Shown piece by piece: positions 10,799-22,897 of a DNA stretch of 64,000 bases. The DNA lies in the NCBI GenBank assembly GCA_015680685.1, contig MNCI01017532.1, forward strand, positions 148,440 to 212,439. Direction: 5' to 3'. The DNA comes from Gnetum montanum (lineage: Eukaryota; Streptophyta; Gnetopsida; Gnetales; Gnetaceae). Position 1 is the first letter of the stretch, and every line of letters begins with the position of its first letter. The position numbers were made by a program, and so were the translations under genes. Below the pieces are notes generated by a model that saw only the letters and a program-made list of their open reading frames with translations, searched no databases and had not been told where the DNA came from.

Positions 10799-11838
10799 TG
10801 CCTTCTTCTCACAAGAGCAACTCACCACCTAAGGATCATACATGAGACAGTCGGCAACATACAAAACATGACCTAGACCAGCCAAGTCCTAAATAGTATA
10901 CGATAACTTATACTCATCCTGATGAGTATATTCCTGATTACTCTCCATCAAGATGAACAATTGCACTGGAGATATTTGTTTGGTAATATAGTTTTACCAC
11001 CAGATCGATCTATTCCCAGCATGCTCTTCCGTACCTTGGCATAGATTGGCATGCAAGAAATTTTTGCTGAATACGTTGCTGGAAGATATCATGTAAGAGA
11101 TTATCATCCCACCGCTGCCCAATGTATTCGGGAGGAAAGGTAGGAGGGCCAACACTCATTGTTGAAGGGCAAAGCCCCACATGTCATTAGCAAAATAGGA
11201 GACGAGGAACCCCTTATCATGGGTTCTTTAGCAAAAGATGTTCCCCCTCCTAACGATGGTGAGGAGGATGGGTACCAAAACCTAAGATCAACGATACACA
11301 TCCCTGGTTCTGATGCTCGTGAACACCAACTGTTCACAGAGGGAACAACCACTCATGCTAAGGATGAGCACTTTGATCGTTACAATGATCAGGGCCGTAG
11401 CAGCCGAAGAGAAGGCAAGAAACATCGTCATGGCAATGATTCCCCTTCTTCTTCCCCTTCTTCACATCATTCACCCTCTCCTTCCACATCTGGGCGCAAC
11501 CACCATGAACCTAAAGGAGAGGATAAAAGTAAAAGAGATGAAAGACCTCGACATGAAAGTTGGGAGAGAGGGCAAGGGCACAGACGTAGGGAAGGTAGGG
11601 AACCACAACGAAGACATCATAGGCATCATGAATGAGATGATCATGATGAGCCCCTACTCGCAACCCAGAGTATGCTTAACATAACAGAGGTAGTTAGGAT
11701 TCCCAAAAGGCATTTAAAGGATAGTCAGATCAAGCGATTAGACATGAACAATATCCCATGATTTGAAGGGGGATACAATGCTGATCCGCAAAATCATTTA
11801 CAGGCATTCCACGATGCCTGTGCCTTGCAGAACATTGA
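10799..11838 (+). pseudogene. Element A gag, N-terminal part
   Basis: The ATG at 10799 opens MPSSHKSNSPP, matched by MSSSHKSDSLP in element C, but stops follow. A cleaner stretch (11159-11635) encodes an acidic segment and then a Ser/Arg/His-rich linker (SSRREGKKHRHG, RRREGREPQRRHHRHH) that could bind RNA. At about 11762 the capsid-like segment starts, FEGGYNADPQNHLQAFHDAC, the conserved Athila gag motif, immediately before the gap. A stop at the preceding codon looks like TGG changed to TGA. Structural protein of the particle; now decayed. Confidence 0.75.
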
Positions 11839-12483
11839 NNNNNNNNNNNNNNNNNNNNNNNNNNNNNNNNNNNNNNNNNNNNNNNNNNNNNNNNNNNNNN
11901 NNNNNNNNNNNNNNNNNNNNNNNNNNNNNNNNNNNNNNNNNNNNNNNNNNNNNNNNNNNNNNNNNNNNNNNNNNNNNNNNNNNNNNNNNNNNNNNNNNNN
12001 NNNNNNNNNNNNNNNNNNNNNNNNNNNNNNNNNNNNNNNNNNNNNNNNNNNNNNNNNNNNNNNNNNNNNNNNNNNNNNNNNNNNNNNNNNNNNNNNNNNN
12101 NNNNNNNNNNNNNNNNNNNNNNNNNNNNNNNNNNNNNNNNNNNNNNNNNNNNNNNNNNNNNNNNNNNNNNNNNNNNNNNNNNNNNNNNNNNNNNNNNNNN
12201 NNNNNNNNNNNNNNNNNNNNNNNNNNNNNNNNNNNNNNNNNNNNNNNNNNNNNNNNNNNNNNNNNNNNNNNNNNNNNNNNNNNNNNNNNNNNNNNNNNNN
12301 NNNNNNNNNNNNNNNNNNNNNNNNNNNNNNNNNNNNNNNNNNNNNNNNNNNNNNNNNNNNNNNNNNNNNNNNNNNNNNNNNNNNNNNNNNNNNNNNNNNN
12401 NNNNNNNNNNNNNNNNNNNNNNNNNNNNNNNNNNNNNNNNNNNNNNNNNNNNNNNNNNNNNNNNNNNNNNNNNNNNNNNNNNN
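11839..12483. other. Assembly gap (645 N)
   Basis: Run of N inside gag of element A. From copies B and C the missing part should hold the core gag segment with motifs such as LKLFLRTL and WSTMLELF. Open frames crossing the gap are not evidence of a gene. Confidence 1.
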
Positions 12484-13943
12484 GTGGATGTGAGGTCTGC
12501 TACTATGACCATCCTAAGGGATGTTGTCCTATTATCTCAAATCTGCAGGAGTCTGGGGTGTATGCACTAAACCCAAGATTTAACCAACGACAAACACCCC
12601 AAAGGTTACCTTATCCACAAGGTAACCCAAGGCAGTTCCACCAACCACTAACGTATTATCCAAGTGGAACTCTGCCTCAGCCCATTGAACAACATCAGCA
12701 ATGGCAATACCCACAGTTATGGGAGATGCCATCGCTAAAACAATAGTACCCTTACCAGCAGCCTGATCCTTACAGATATTATGTGCAGGAGCCAATTTCT
12801 CCAAGTGACTCTATGGGTCACGTAACCCCCAACCGTCACTACTAAGCTCGGGAGTACTTCAGAAGGACTCCTTCTCCTCCGGGAGACACTCCATATCTAC
12901 ACCATCCTCCTAATCCGACCGCACCTCTTCCACCTCAAGTAGTTCCTATAACACCTCCTGATCCAACAATGCAAGGGGAACTTCCTCCTCAACCGCAGCA
13001 ACGTCACGCTGCGAGAGCTGCAAATATCCAACCTGTTGATGGTTCTAACAATTGTAAAAGGAGAAGACCTTACTTCAGAACCAAAAGCCTAGACAAACTC
13101 TCGCAACAACAAGCGGTTGAGGCCATGTACATGCCTTCGTCATCTAACACTTCGGAGCACCCTTCAATCCAACAGGGCATAACGCATATGGTTATGTTAA
13201 CACATACCGTAACTAACTGGGTCAAGGTAGGAAACCTTCCTAGGAAACTAACTGACCCTGGGAGTTCCTTAATTTATTTACAAATCGCCGGAAACGAACC
13301 ACATTGGGCTCTTCTTGACTCAGGTTCCGGAGTCAACTTAATTTCATTAAAGATGTATCACGCCTGGAACCTGCCCCAACTTAAGAAGAGCAACATTCAA
13401 CTAGAGCTGGCAGACCAGTCCATCACCATTCCCTTGGGATTGGTGGAAGACGTTATTATCACTGTGTGTGGTTGGTCCTACCCAGCTGACTTTCTGGTGA
13501 TCGAAGTGAACCATAACGAAAGGGACTTCCCAATTATAATGGAAAGGACATGGCTAAGCACAATAGATACATGCCTTAGGATCCGCGATCTTTCCTTGGA
13601 AATCTCTAAGGTAAACATATGTGGAAAGATCGAGAAGAGGAAAGTTCCATGCATCACATACAGTGATTCATCAGGTGATGGCATGGAGGGATGCTCATCT
13701 CCTCCATGTAGCAGGTGTGCCCTTGAAATTTTGCAACAAGGATGCCTGTATGTAGCAACCATACAAGAAGTAGTAGACACCCCGTGGTTGACAGCTACTC
13801 GAAGGAGCAGAAAAACATGCATGGAACGAACTGAGGCAACTCATGCTAACACCGAAAGCATATACACATTGGAACATGAGCGTCGCCAACTTTCACCCCT
13901 GAATCTAATATCATCAATTGGGAGAAGTTGGGCACTTCTATGA
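12484..13943 (+). pseudogene. Element A gag zinc knuckle and Athila-type aspartic protease
   Basis: After the gap comes the nucleocapsid-like CEVCYYDHPKGCC, then a Pro/Gln-rich linker interrupted by TAG at 12744-12746 in the same frame. The frame reopens (12969-13943) and contains NLPRKLTDPGSSLI, LLDSGSGVNLIS (catalytic DSG, Asp codon 13317-13319), the Athila-like LELADQSITIPLG, WSYPADFLVIEV and FPIIMERTWLSTID. The protease would cleave Gag. The active-site triad is intact here but changed in B and C. Nothing resembling RT follows; the frame ends at 13943. Confidence 0.85.
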
Positions 13944-15971
13944 AATTCTAACAAATGCTCATTACTTCGGATCTCTCCCTTACAACTCAATCATGGGGGA
14001 GATGGCCACCTATGCTGATCACATGGGGCCCTCAGTTCTTTTTCAGTTTTTGTTTTACACATTTTTGTTTTACAACGTTTTTGTTTTACACGTTTTTTTT
14101 TTACAAATTTCTTTAACTTTTCTACTTTTTGTTTTACAAATTTCTTTATCTTTTCTACCTTTTATTTTACAACATCGTTATACTTTTTTCATTTCTTGTG
14201 TGTGTGTGTGTATCCACCCTATAAGTTTGTCCCATAATAAGTGTTCGGAATGATGGTATGAACTGTTTTTACATTGATTGCTAATGTTTGGTTTTTACCT
14301 TTAAGCCACAATGTTGATACTAAGGTATGTTTCTTTTGATATGGCAAGCAATGAGATCACTTCATCCATCCATCCACCAATCTCTATGGTTTCTCTTGGC
14401 TTGGAAATGTATAGTTCCCTTCTAATAAGAACTTTAATGAATCGGTGACTGGGCATTTCTCAAACTAAGGAAGGCCTCTAGGATTGAAAAGGGTGTGACT
14501 TCAAGGGAACTTGATGTTTTTGTGTTGGTCATTCTCTTGGGTACTTGGTTTTTTTCTTCTTGAGTTTTCTTATCGTTCTGATGCTACCTCACTCTCGGAA
14601 GCTAAGAAAATAAAAATAAGCAGTCTTTGCATGGTGTGGTTCTCACGCATAAAAACACAAAACACAAAAAAAGTGAGAATTCAAAGCACACCCCTTAGAT
14701 GAAATAAAGTTGGGCTACAAGCACTGGTTATGGAACCAAAAGTGTTCCCTATAACTAAGGCCCTTCTCGCTCCCATTCTTTCTTTGTTCCGTCGGAATGG
14801 TGGTGGCTCTTTGAAGATGCATCCCTGTTATCCAAGTGGATGGTTTAACCGAATGCATTGATGCGAAGTCATTGGAAGTGGTTGGTTTGAGATCGGAGTT
14901 GGAATGAGACTTGCCAAGTCACATTAATCATAAAACACACAAGGGGTTGTACACCACCTTGTCCTTGGGATTCCATTCCATTCTCTTCTCTCCATCTTTC
15001 TCTCCGTTATTCGCCTCATTGTCGGTTGTATCATTAGTGTATATATTTTGGTTGATACATTGTTTTCTTTTTGGTCAACGCTTGTGGTTAAGACTTTAAC
15101 TCTTGTTCCAAAAGACATTCCCAGAGCCTACAGACTCTTTGAATGTGGGTCTGTCAGGGCATGAACGGCATGAGCCTTCTTTGGGGAGGACCCACTGACA
15201 TTCCTATTTGGAGCCTTAGTTAACTTCTTTTCACTAACATTTTGCAATTAATTATTATTGTTATGTTCATTACCATCTTGACATCCATTTCATTGATATT
15301 TGTAGTTGTCCCTTTTTCTCTATCTTTCTTATTCCTTTTTCCTTCTCCATTCTAATGCTACCGAAGGTTCGCGATTAGTCATGGGGGTACGGGGCCCACT
15401 TTTTTCAATTTTCTCCTATGCCCCGAAATTTTTGATTTTCTTTTTAACCCCTACACCTTCAGTAGTCATCAGTAACATATTCCCAGATCCATATCAGCCA
15501 TACCACAACCTAGCCAATGAACCTACACCGAAGCAAGGTATTACTTACTTAATGATTCAATTACCCTTGCTAATATATGATTGTGTTATGTGTGCAAATG
15601 GCAATCATACAACAATGGGTTGGATCTGGAGCTGGTTCAAAACACTTGGAATGGAGCAGCGCTGAAGCAACTATGCAAGGAGCAAGATCGATGGTGCGCT
15701 TATGGATGGACAACGAAAGCGCAATCTTGGCGTTGGCAACAGCAACACTTCTTTCTATCTCTCTCTTTCTCTAAAAGTTGCCAACAAAGGCCTGATGTCA
15801 TTGTAATAAGGTGTTCACCCTTGTTGTCATGAACACCAGTTTGTGTCAAGTCTTGTAATAAAGACCTGTTCACATGTCATCCCATTAGTTCCATTCCCCT
15901 CAATAATTCCATACCTTCCTGATATTATTGTTAAGAACTCAAGGACGAGTTTTCATTTAGTCATGGAGGTA
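13944..15971 (+). other. Element A 3' noncoding internal region
   Basis: About 2 kb between the protease and the 3' LTR without a recognisable gene. It begins with a T-rich tract of repeated TTTTTGTTTTACA units and a short TG microsatellite near 14200. The end, ATGGAGGTA at 15963-15971, is a weak polypurine tract directly before the LTR. The same GAGGTA end precedes the G LTR. Confidence 0.7.
14036..14178 (+). repeat. T-rich tandem repeat, unit TTTTTGTTTTACA-like
   Basis: Five or more imperfect units of roughly 15-30 bp. A comparable T-rich tract follows the protease of element B (about 21190-21420), so it is a family feature and not a chance microsatellite. Confidence 0.75.
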
Positions 15972-17011
15972 TGATGGGACGCGATACGCACTGAGCCGCG
16001 ATATCACATCCCCCGCGATATCGCGGTCCGCCACCAAATCTATAAATAAGAGGTGGCACTCCCCTTATTTCCCAATCCTGGCTAGAAGTAGCGAAGCTCT
16101 GGAAAATTGATCATTCCAGAGTTAGATTAATTTCCCATGTGCCCGCAGTAGGAGTCCTAGAGTGAACGGCTCTTTATTCAAGCAACTTTGTAACCTGAAC
16201 ACAAGTTGTGTACGACAATAAAGACGAACTTGATTGGATAAACCTTGCAGTACATGGTTTTATTTATTGTTATTTATTTATTGCTTTCCTAGTGCGCACA
16301 AGTACGACTTGATTACGAGCATCTACGGATGTGTATGGCTAATCAAGGAATCGGCTGCTTGTCACAACGCGTGAGTACGACTTGATTATGAGCATTGGAC
16401 TGCTTGGTAACCCAGTAGCGTATTCCAAGATTTGCGCTTGGTAATCCCAGTGGTAGTCTAATGTGTACGGCTAGTCAAGGAATCAGCTACTCATCGCTAG
16501 GCTAGAACGTGTGATAAGTACGACTTGGCTACGAGCACTTACGGGTGTGTATGGCTAGCCAAGGAATCGGCTGATTATCACACTTAAGCTAAATAAGTGC
16601 CTCAGTACGACCACTTCGAGCACGTGCGTTACGTGTGGTGATCCCAGTAACGATTAGCGTTTGGTAGCCACAGTTGCATGGTTCAGGGTGTGTACGGTAA
16701 GTGGGAATGGATGCTGACGCTAGTTAAATTAGAATTAGGACATTAGTTAGAGTTAGATAGAGTTAGTTAGATTTCTCAACCCTTTCCCTCTTAGCATAGG
16801 AGAAAAACCGAAAAAGACCAAACGAATCATATACCTTAGACTTACTTAACCATACACCGTGACAACAACAAGTAAGTCTGGGAAGACAACGAATGATTAA
16901 CCCCAAGTATTCCATGGGGCATTTTGACATTTAGTCTGCGGAGTTCAACCGGATCACGCGTGCTACGCTCGTTTCGTATGGTTGAATGTAGGGGTACCTC
17001 GCCACTCATCA
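15972..17011 (+). repeat. Element A 3' LTR (1040 bp)
   Basis: Same ends as the 5' LTR. It is longer because the unit beginning AGTACGACTTGATTACGAGC is present about three times (about 16303-16590) instead of once. The U3 palindrome cluster is shorter by several dozen bases. Confidence 0.93.
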
Positions 17012-17624
17012 AGTGTGATGTACTTGGATGCATTGCATGACTAGCAATAAAGATCAAGATTACTCTACGTCATTGCAGCAATACTTAGTTTTATTTTTGT
17101 TTCCAATTAGTTTAATATTTTACTATTTTCATAGTTAATGTTTATGATTACTTGCAATTTACTTTTAATGTTATTAAGCAAAATGAGTACAACTGATCTT
17201 TAGCACATAAGTGAAACTACTTGGTAACTGAGTAGTACTATCACTTGGTATGCCCAATAGTGTAGTACTTGGTAATCCCAATAGTAGTTTCATAAAGTCC
17301 AAGGTGTGACCAAAAGAGTAGGACCAACTACTCATTGTGTAGGCTAGTTTAGATTTTTTTTGTTGTTACTTAGATTTAAAAACTTTTACTTTCACTTCAT
17401 GGTTAGTAGGAGCATAATGGCCAATTTAACATAAATTATCATATACCTCACTATGAGTTAAACCATATGCATTGATTTTACTAACTTACATGGAAAAACA
17501 ACAATTGTGAACACTAACTAATTACTGGTATAATCACATTGCCTTACCTACAAAGTTTGACTAGGATTGCACATGAACACTCATATCTCGTATGGCTGGG
17601 TGCTGGATACTCCACCACTCATCA
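17012..17624 (+). repeat. Element B, 5' LTR, right part
   Basis: Resumes with the second AGTGT and continues to CACCACTCATCA at 17624, the family LTR end. It holds CTTGGTAACTGAGTAG and related CTTGGTAAYCCMA units resembling those in the A LTR. Confidence 0.85.
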
Positions 17625-17625
17625 T

Positions 17626-17643
17626 TGGTGTTGTTGCCAGGGA
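17626..17643 (+). promoter_or_regulatory. Element B primer-binding site (decayed tRNA-Asp)
   Basis: TGGTGTTGTTGCCAGGGA. All four differences from the tRNA-Asp complement are C-to-T or G-to-A, as expected for methylcytosine decay. Confidence 0.85.
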
Positions 17644-17761
17644 TAAGTTAATGTTATACTAAGTAATTAATTTTTTAAAATTCATTGTATTATAACCTAA
17701 CTATAATATTTACAACCTTAATAACAAGCATACTTAATACAAACCATCAAGAAATGATAAC

Positions 17762-19730
17762 ATGGCTTCACATAATGATCATCTATCACCTGCCAAGGAA
17801 ACAAGTAAGAGTAGTAACAAAATTGCTAATGAAAACTTGGGAATGCCAGTGCAAACATGTATTACTTATGCTCACATTGATCCATATCATCCAGAATTCA
17901 CCTTCATATTCCATGAGGACAAACAAATGAGGTGGCAAGATATGCAAGACAACATTGTTATGTCTCTACAATGTGTAGCACTAAACATGCTACAAACTAC
18001 TCTAAGAGGAATGTGGTTGGACTAGATTCAAGGGTATCATGTGACTCAACATAAGACTAGACCCTATGAACCTACAAGGGAGTAGACAAAAAGAAATGTG
18101 GCTATGTAAATCAAGCATGTTCATACCAAATGGAAGGAATCCAACACATCTGTTGTCATAGAAGAGCTTGATGCTAATCAGTTCATTTTAGAGCAACTCC
18201 ACCAAAATCATGAGGAGCCATTGAAGACACCTATCATCATATTAGAAGAACCTATCAAAGCCCAACTTCAATCTACTTTGATAGAGCCGCACAAGGGGGA
18301 GGCTACTAACAAAAGATATAGGTAGGACTTTAGGCCAAGGGATCCTACTAAGTCCTACAAGGAAACTCACAAGAGTTATGAAAGGAGAATCAACTGGCAC
18401 CATTCTCCTACTACCTCCTCTACTTCATCATGATCATCAGAGGACTATGTTAGAAGATAACATAAGTACTAATATTTTGATAGGGAAAATAAAGAAGCTC
18501 ATGGTCATCATGATCAATACATAAGGTATTTTGATTCAGAAGATGAGGAGTATGAAAGAAGAAGATACAAAGAGAGAAGAGAGGATCAAGAGAAGCATGA
18601 GCATAGAATGGGTCATCACTACCAAAAAGCTTATGAACCTAATCATGATGATGAACACCTTATGACAACCTGGAACATGCTCAACATTCAAGAAGTAGTC
18701 CACATACAAACCAAGCATGTGCAAGATAGTTAAATCAAATGGCTAGATATGAATAACATATCCTGATTTGAAAGAGGTTATAATGCTAATCCTTAGCATC
18801 ACCTTGAAGAATTACATGATGCCTATGCACTTCAAAATATGGAGAGCGATTGGCAGAAATTGAAGCTATTTCTTAGAACACTTATGAAGAAAGAAGAAAG
18901 TTGGTACAGGTCACTGGAACCTAAATCCATCAGACACTAGAGTACCATGCTTGAAATTTTTAATGACAAATATCAAACATAAGCATGAGTTTTGAACCTA
19001 AGAAAGAAAATGCAGAATTGGAAATAAAGGAATCATGAGAGCCTTGATACAATAATGGAAAAATATTATTCACTATTACACAGATGCCTAGGCCATGGAT
19101 TTTCATCAAAGGAACAAGAAAGGCATATCATAGATGGGTTGAGAAGTAAAACAAGAGAGACCCTTGGGGTTTATGCCCAAGGAAGACTATCAAAATTAAC
19201 CACCCATCAAATTCAAAGACTCATTGATTAAGTGGCAAAAGAAGAATGAGAACTCAAAAAAAGGGAATCAACTGAAGAATACAACTAGGATTCATCAATC
19301 CAAAAAAGAGATGCATGAGTGTGTGATACCCAAAAGGAAGAAAACTTCAATCAAGTCATCAAGAAAGAGATGGTATTGATTCAAAAATCTATTGCCGATA
19401 TAGTATCATAAGTAGCGAAAATGTGGAATTTAGTAGATGAACAATGTACAATAGCACTAAAAATTACAGAGGAGAAACTAGAACAAGCACTTAGTAGAGG
19501 TAAAGATAAAAAGAAGAAGGAATTTGGAAAAAAGGACAAAGTAGCTTTAGTATCTGGGTAGTCAGACAACTCCATAGATGATGATGGTTGCACTGTGTGC
19601 CAGTATGAATATCTTAGGGGATGTTGTCTAGTCATGGTATATTTGAAAGAAACTAGGGCATATGCACTTAACCAATGATTTGTTCAAAAGAAAATGCCCA
19701 AACAGTTACCTTATCCTTAAGGTAACTATA
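17762..19730 (+). pseudogene. Element B gag remnant
   Basis: The ATG at 17762 opens MASHNDHLSPAK and the frame stays open to 18025. Stops then accumulate. The central region still reads WQKLKLFLRTLMKKEESWYR, KYYSLLHRCLGHGF and DGLRSKTRETLGVYAQG, conserved across copies B, C and F, and it ends with a zinc-knuckle trace, CTVCQYEYLRGCC. This is the Athila-type Gag. A Glu/Arg/His-rich segment (about 18480-18660) corresponds to the charged linker of element A. Not functional. Confidence 0.8.
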
Positions 19731-20269
19731 GATGATAACCTTAGCTAACATTCTATCCTAGTGGAGCTTTGTCGCAGCCACAAGAGTACTACCATTAGTA
19801 GTAACAACAATCGCAATCATGGGTCATGATACTATCTTATCAACAATATTAACATCTAATCTTACCAATGAACACCACTGTTCAAAACCCACAATATCAC
19901 CCACCAAAATACCACCAACTAATGCCACCAAGGACTCATCTAAACCCCCACATGCATTCATAAGTAGCTAATCTCTCAAATCCCAATCCAAATCCCTTGC
20001 CACCAATGCTACCACCCACAATACAAGGTGAACTATCATCATAGCTGCACCAAAAGAAGGCCATAAGGGTAGTAAATATATGAATAGAAGATTTCATCAG
20101 TAGTGCTAAGGGCCAAATAAAGAAATTTCCTTTCTTTATGATGATTCCAAAAAAAGCTGGTAGAATAGGAGCTTCATCAAGATCATCTTCTCCTAAAATA
20201 GATCTTCTCACTCTTAACAAGCTTTCAACATCATCAATTATGAAATATGGACTATCATGATCATTGTAG

Positions 20270-21084
20270 CTATTACCAATTGGATTAAGGTAGGGGCAGT
20301 CCCATAAAAGAAAACTGACCCAAGATTTTCTTTGTTCTGTTTATGGGTAGCTGGGAATCTACCATGCAAATTTCTATTAAACTTAGGTTCTAGAGTTAGT
20401 TTAATCTCCTATGATACATATCAAAGATGGAGCCTACCATCATTTAAGGAGTGCAACATCAAGTTGGAGCTTGTATATAAATCTGTTGCCATCCTTTTAA
20501 GAAAAATTCATGATGTAGTGACCACTTTCAATGGTTGGTCCTACCCAGTAGACTTCTTGGTGATCGATGTAAAGGATATTGATAAGGAATGTCCAATCAT
20601 CATGGGGAGGGCATGGCATAGCACCATGGATGCTAGGCTAAACATGAGAGATTTATCCTTGGAGATATCGAAAGAGGACAAACATGGAGCCATCCATACA
20701 CAAATAATTCCATGCATAACTACTAAAAGAAAGGAGGCAACAGTGGACAAAATATTCAAAGTACTAACACAGACATCATACCAGTCCATAGTAATAATAA
20801 AACACACGTGTGCAAAAAGAGAAGAAAAAGCCATAAAACCAAAAGATAACTCATGGCCATTAACTAATAACCTTAATTTATTAAACATATGCATATATAC
20901 ACGTGAACCACTTACTAATTCCTATTCAATGAAAATGACTCCAACTAAGGACTTGGAAATGAAGATATTAACTCATGAACACATACCAGTGGAAAAGGAA
21001 AACAAGAACTTGAATGATCAAAACTCAAATACCATCAAGATCATATGGTATAGTCATAACAAAGTTAGAGCCCTAAGATGGTAA
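20270..21084 (+). pseudogene. Element B Athila-type protease remnant
   Basis: Aligns by motif with the element A protease: LLNLGSRVSLISYDTYQRW, LELVYKSVAI, FNGWSYPVDFLVIDV, CPIIMGRAWHSTMDA, LSLEISKEDKHG. The catalytic DSG reads NLG, so the Asp is lost. The frame continues about 120 residues beyond the protease without a known domain. No RT follows. Confidence 0.85.
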
Positions 21085-21880
21085 GAGAACCACCCAAAGT
21101 GTATGATCTAGAAGATCTGGGGAGCATTTTCTAAACACTTGCCCAAGAGTTTAGTCATGGGGAAGATTCCCTATCATGACTTAGGAATTAATAAGCAATT
21201 TTTCTATTTTCTATTTTTTGGTTTACAATTATTTTCATTTTTCACATTCTTTCACAATTTTTTTATTCTTTTATCTTTTCCATTTCTTTAATTTTTCATA
21301 TTCTTTAATATTTTTCAATTTTGTAACATTTTTCATTCTTTATAGTTTTTCATAATTTTTACCATATTTCCCATTTCTTTTATACCTTGTTTCAAATCCT
21401 TTGTAAATAATTTTTTATAATTAATAAAATAAATTTAAATCAAGGCAAGATGTAGCCCAATAAGGTGAAAATTTCTCTATGATCTCAAGTCATAAAAGGC
21501 TAATTATTTGCATAGTGAGCCCACATCATCCATCGATTGCATTCCATTAATAAGAGGTTCTTAACATGGCCATAATGATATTCTTTACACCATTAAACTA
21601 AGAATAAACTTGTGATCATTATGCCTAGATAGAAAAATGAAGAACCAAGTGGAATGAAAAAGGTGTGACATTAAGAGAGCTTGTGGATGCTTGTTGGATT
21701 ATTATTGTAAAGTTTTATCATGTTACTAAGGTTGTATTATATCCTTGTAGATCTAATGAAAAATAGAAGTAAGAGTAAAATAAGTGCTACCTTAAAAATA
21801 TTGACACATAAATAAAAGAGCACAAAATAATTTTCTGTGGGTCCCACTAGAAAGACATGTTACCCATGCCTAAAGGTAAG
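21085..21880 (+). other. Element B 3' noncoding region, truncated
   Basis: T-rich tract as in element A, then AT-rich sequence. No 3' LTR of B is recognisable before the C LTR begins. The last five bases, GTAAG (21876-21880), may be the target site of C. Confidence 0.6.
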
Positions 21881-22739
21881 TGATGAATCATGTTTTGACT
21901 CGCTTCAATATCGTAGCCTCAAGATCAGATATCTAATGTCGGAGCCTAGGACATGATGTAAAATATTTGATATCATGGGGTATACGCTGGCATATAAATA
22001 TAGCGCTTGGGCTCATAGTTTTCATAAGTTTTTTATAATTTTTGTCATAGATAGTGAAGCTCTTATAGTTTGTTTTCTCCAAAGTTAGAATATTTCTGAG
22101 TGCCTATAGTAGGAGTCTAAGTGTGTATGGATCTTTGTTCAAGCACTGATGTACCTGAGCACAATAGCGTGATGGGAATAAAAACAAACCCTTTTGATCA
22201 TCCTTGCAGCATTGGGAATAGATTAATGTTTTCTTGATGCATTTAATATTCATGCACTTTACTTTTATGCATTTTAATTAAGCAATTGATTTCTGGATGT
22301 TAATAAACATAAGCAAAATTACTTTGAGCATACATATAGCACTTGGTAACATAGAAATGCTTAACATTTGCTAACCTAGCAGTGTTATATGTGTTCAAGA
22401 TGTGTCTAGGAAAGTGGGAATGGGTACTTGTGTTGGGATACCTAGGCAATAGACCTAGGCAGTAGATGAATTAGATCTTAACTTACTCTACCTCTCATTC
22501 TTATTGTATGTGATTAAATTTATAAAAAATAAAATGATAAAAATCATATACCTCAGTTACACTTAACCATGTACTTTATAAGTGGAACTAAGAAGACAAC
22601 AAACGTTCTCAACATCCATTTTACTTCCTAGAGAAACTAGTGCACTAGAGAACTATAGGTCTACGAAATTCAACTCGATCATGTGTGAACACCTTAGTGA
22701 TTCATATGGTTTGGCATAGGGATACCTTATCATTGATCA
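21881..22739 (+). repeat. Element C 5' LTR (859 bp)
   Basis: Starts TGATGAATCATG, has GATATC-containing U3, TATA-like CATATAAATATAGC near 21992, and ends TTATCATTGATCA followed by the PBS. Only locally similar to the A and B LTRs, so a separate subfamily. Confidence 0.88.
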
Positions 22740-22740
22740 T

Positions 22741-22758
22741 TGGCATCGTTGCAAGGGA
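22741..22758 (+). promoter_or_regulatory. Element C primer-binding site
   Basis: TGGCATCGTTGCAAGGGA, a tRNA-Asp-type site with a few substitutions. Confidence 0.85.
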
Positions 22759-22897
22759 TTTTTTAGTTGTTATGTACGCTATCTAGGATTTAATGAAAAT
22801 TATTTAAATCATAGGAATGAACCTTAGATCATAAAATACTTTAAAAACAACTACAACAATTTCTAAAACCACATGAATTTTTATTTCCTAACATAAT

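Larger units (their letters stand above)
9786..17011 (+). mobile_element. Element A: full-length non-autonomous Athila-like LTR retrotransposon (gag-pro only)
   Basis: Bounded by LTRs 9786-10658 and 15972-17011, both beginning TGATG and ending ACTCATCA, and flanked by the perfect 5-bp target duplication AGTGT (9781-9785 and 17012-17016). Between them are a PBS, gag, a sequence gap and an Athila-type protease, followed by about 2 kb of noncoding sequence. There is no reverse transcriptase, RNase H or integrase, so mobility would depend on enzymes supplied by another element. It is inserted in the 5' LTR of element B and is the best-preserved copy of its family here. The gap could hide at most 645 bp, too little for pol. 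Confidence 0.93.

Noticed and set aside
11730-12746. Long open frames through 11839-12483 on both strands
   Set aside because: They are open only because the gap is all N; only the flanking gag sequence is real.
21881-22739. Considered as the 3' LTR of element B
   Set aside because: A PBS and gag follow directly, and its sequence resembles the B 5' LTR only in short stretches; it is better read as the 5' LTR of C.
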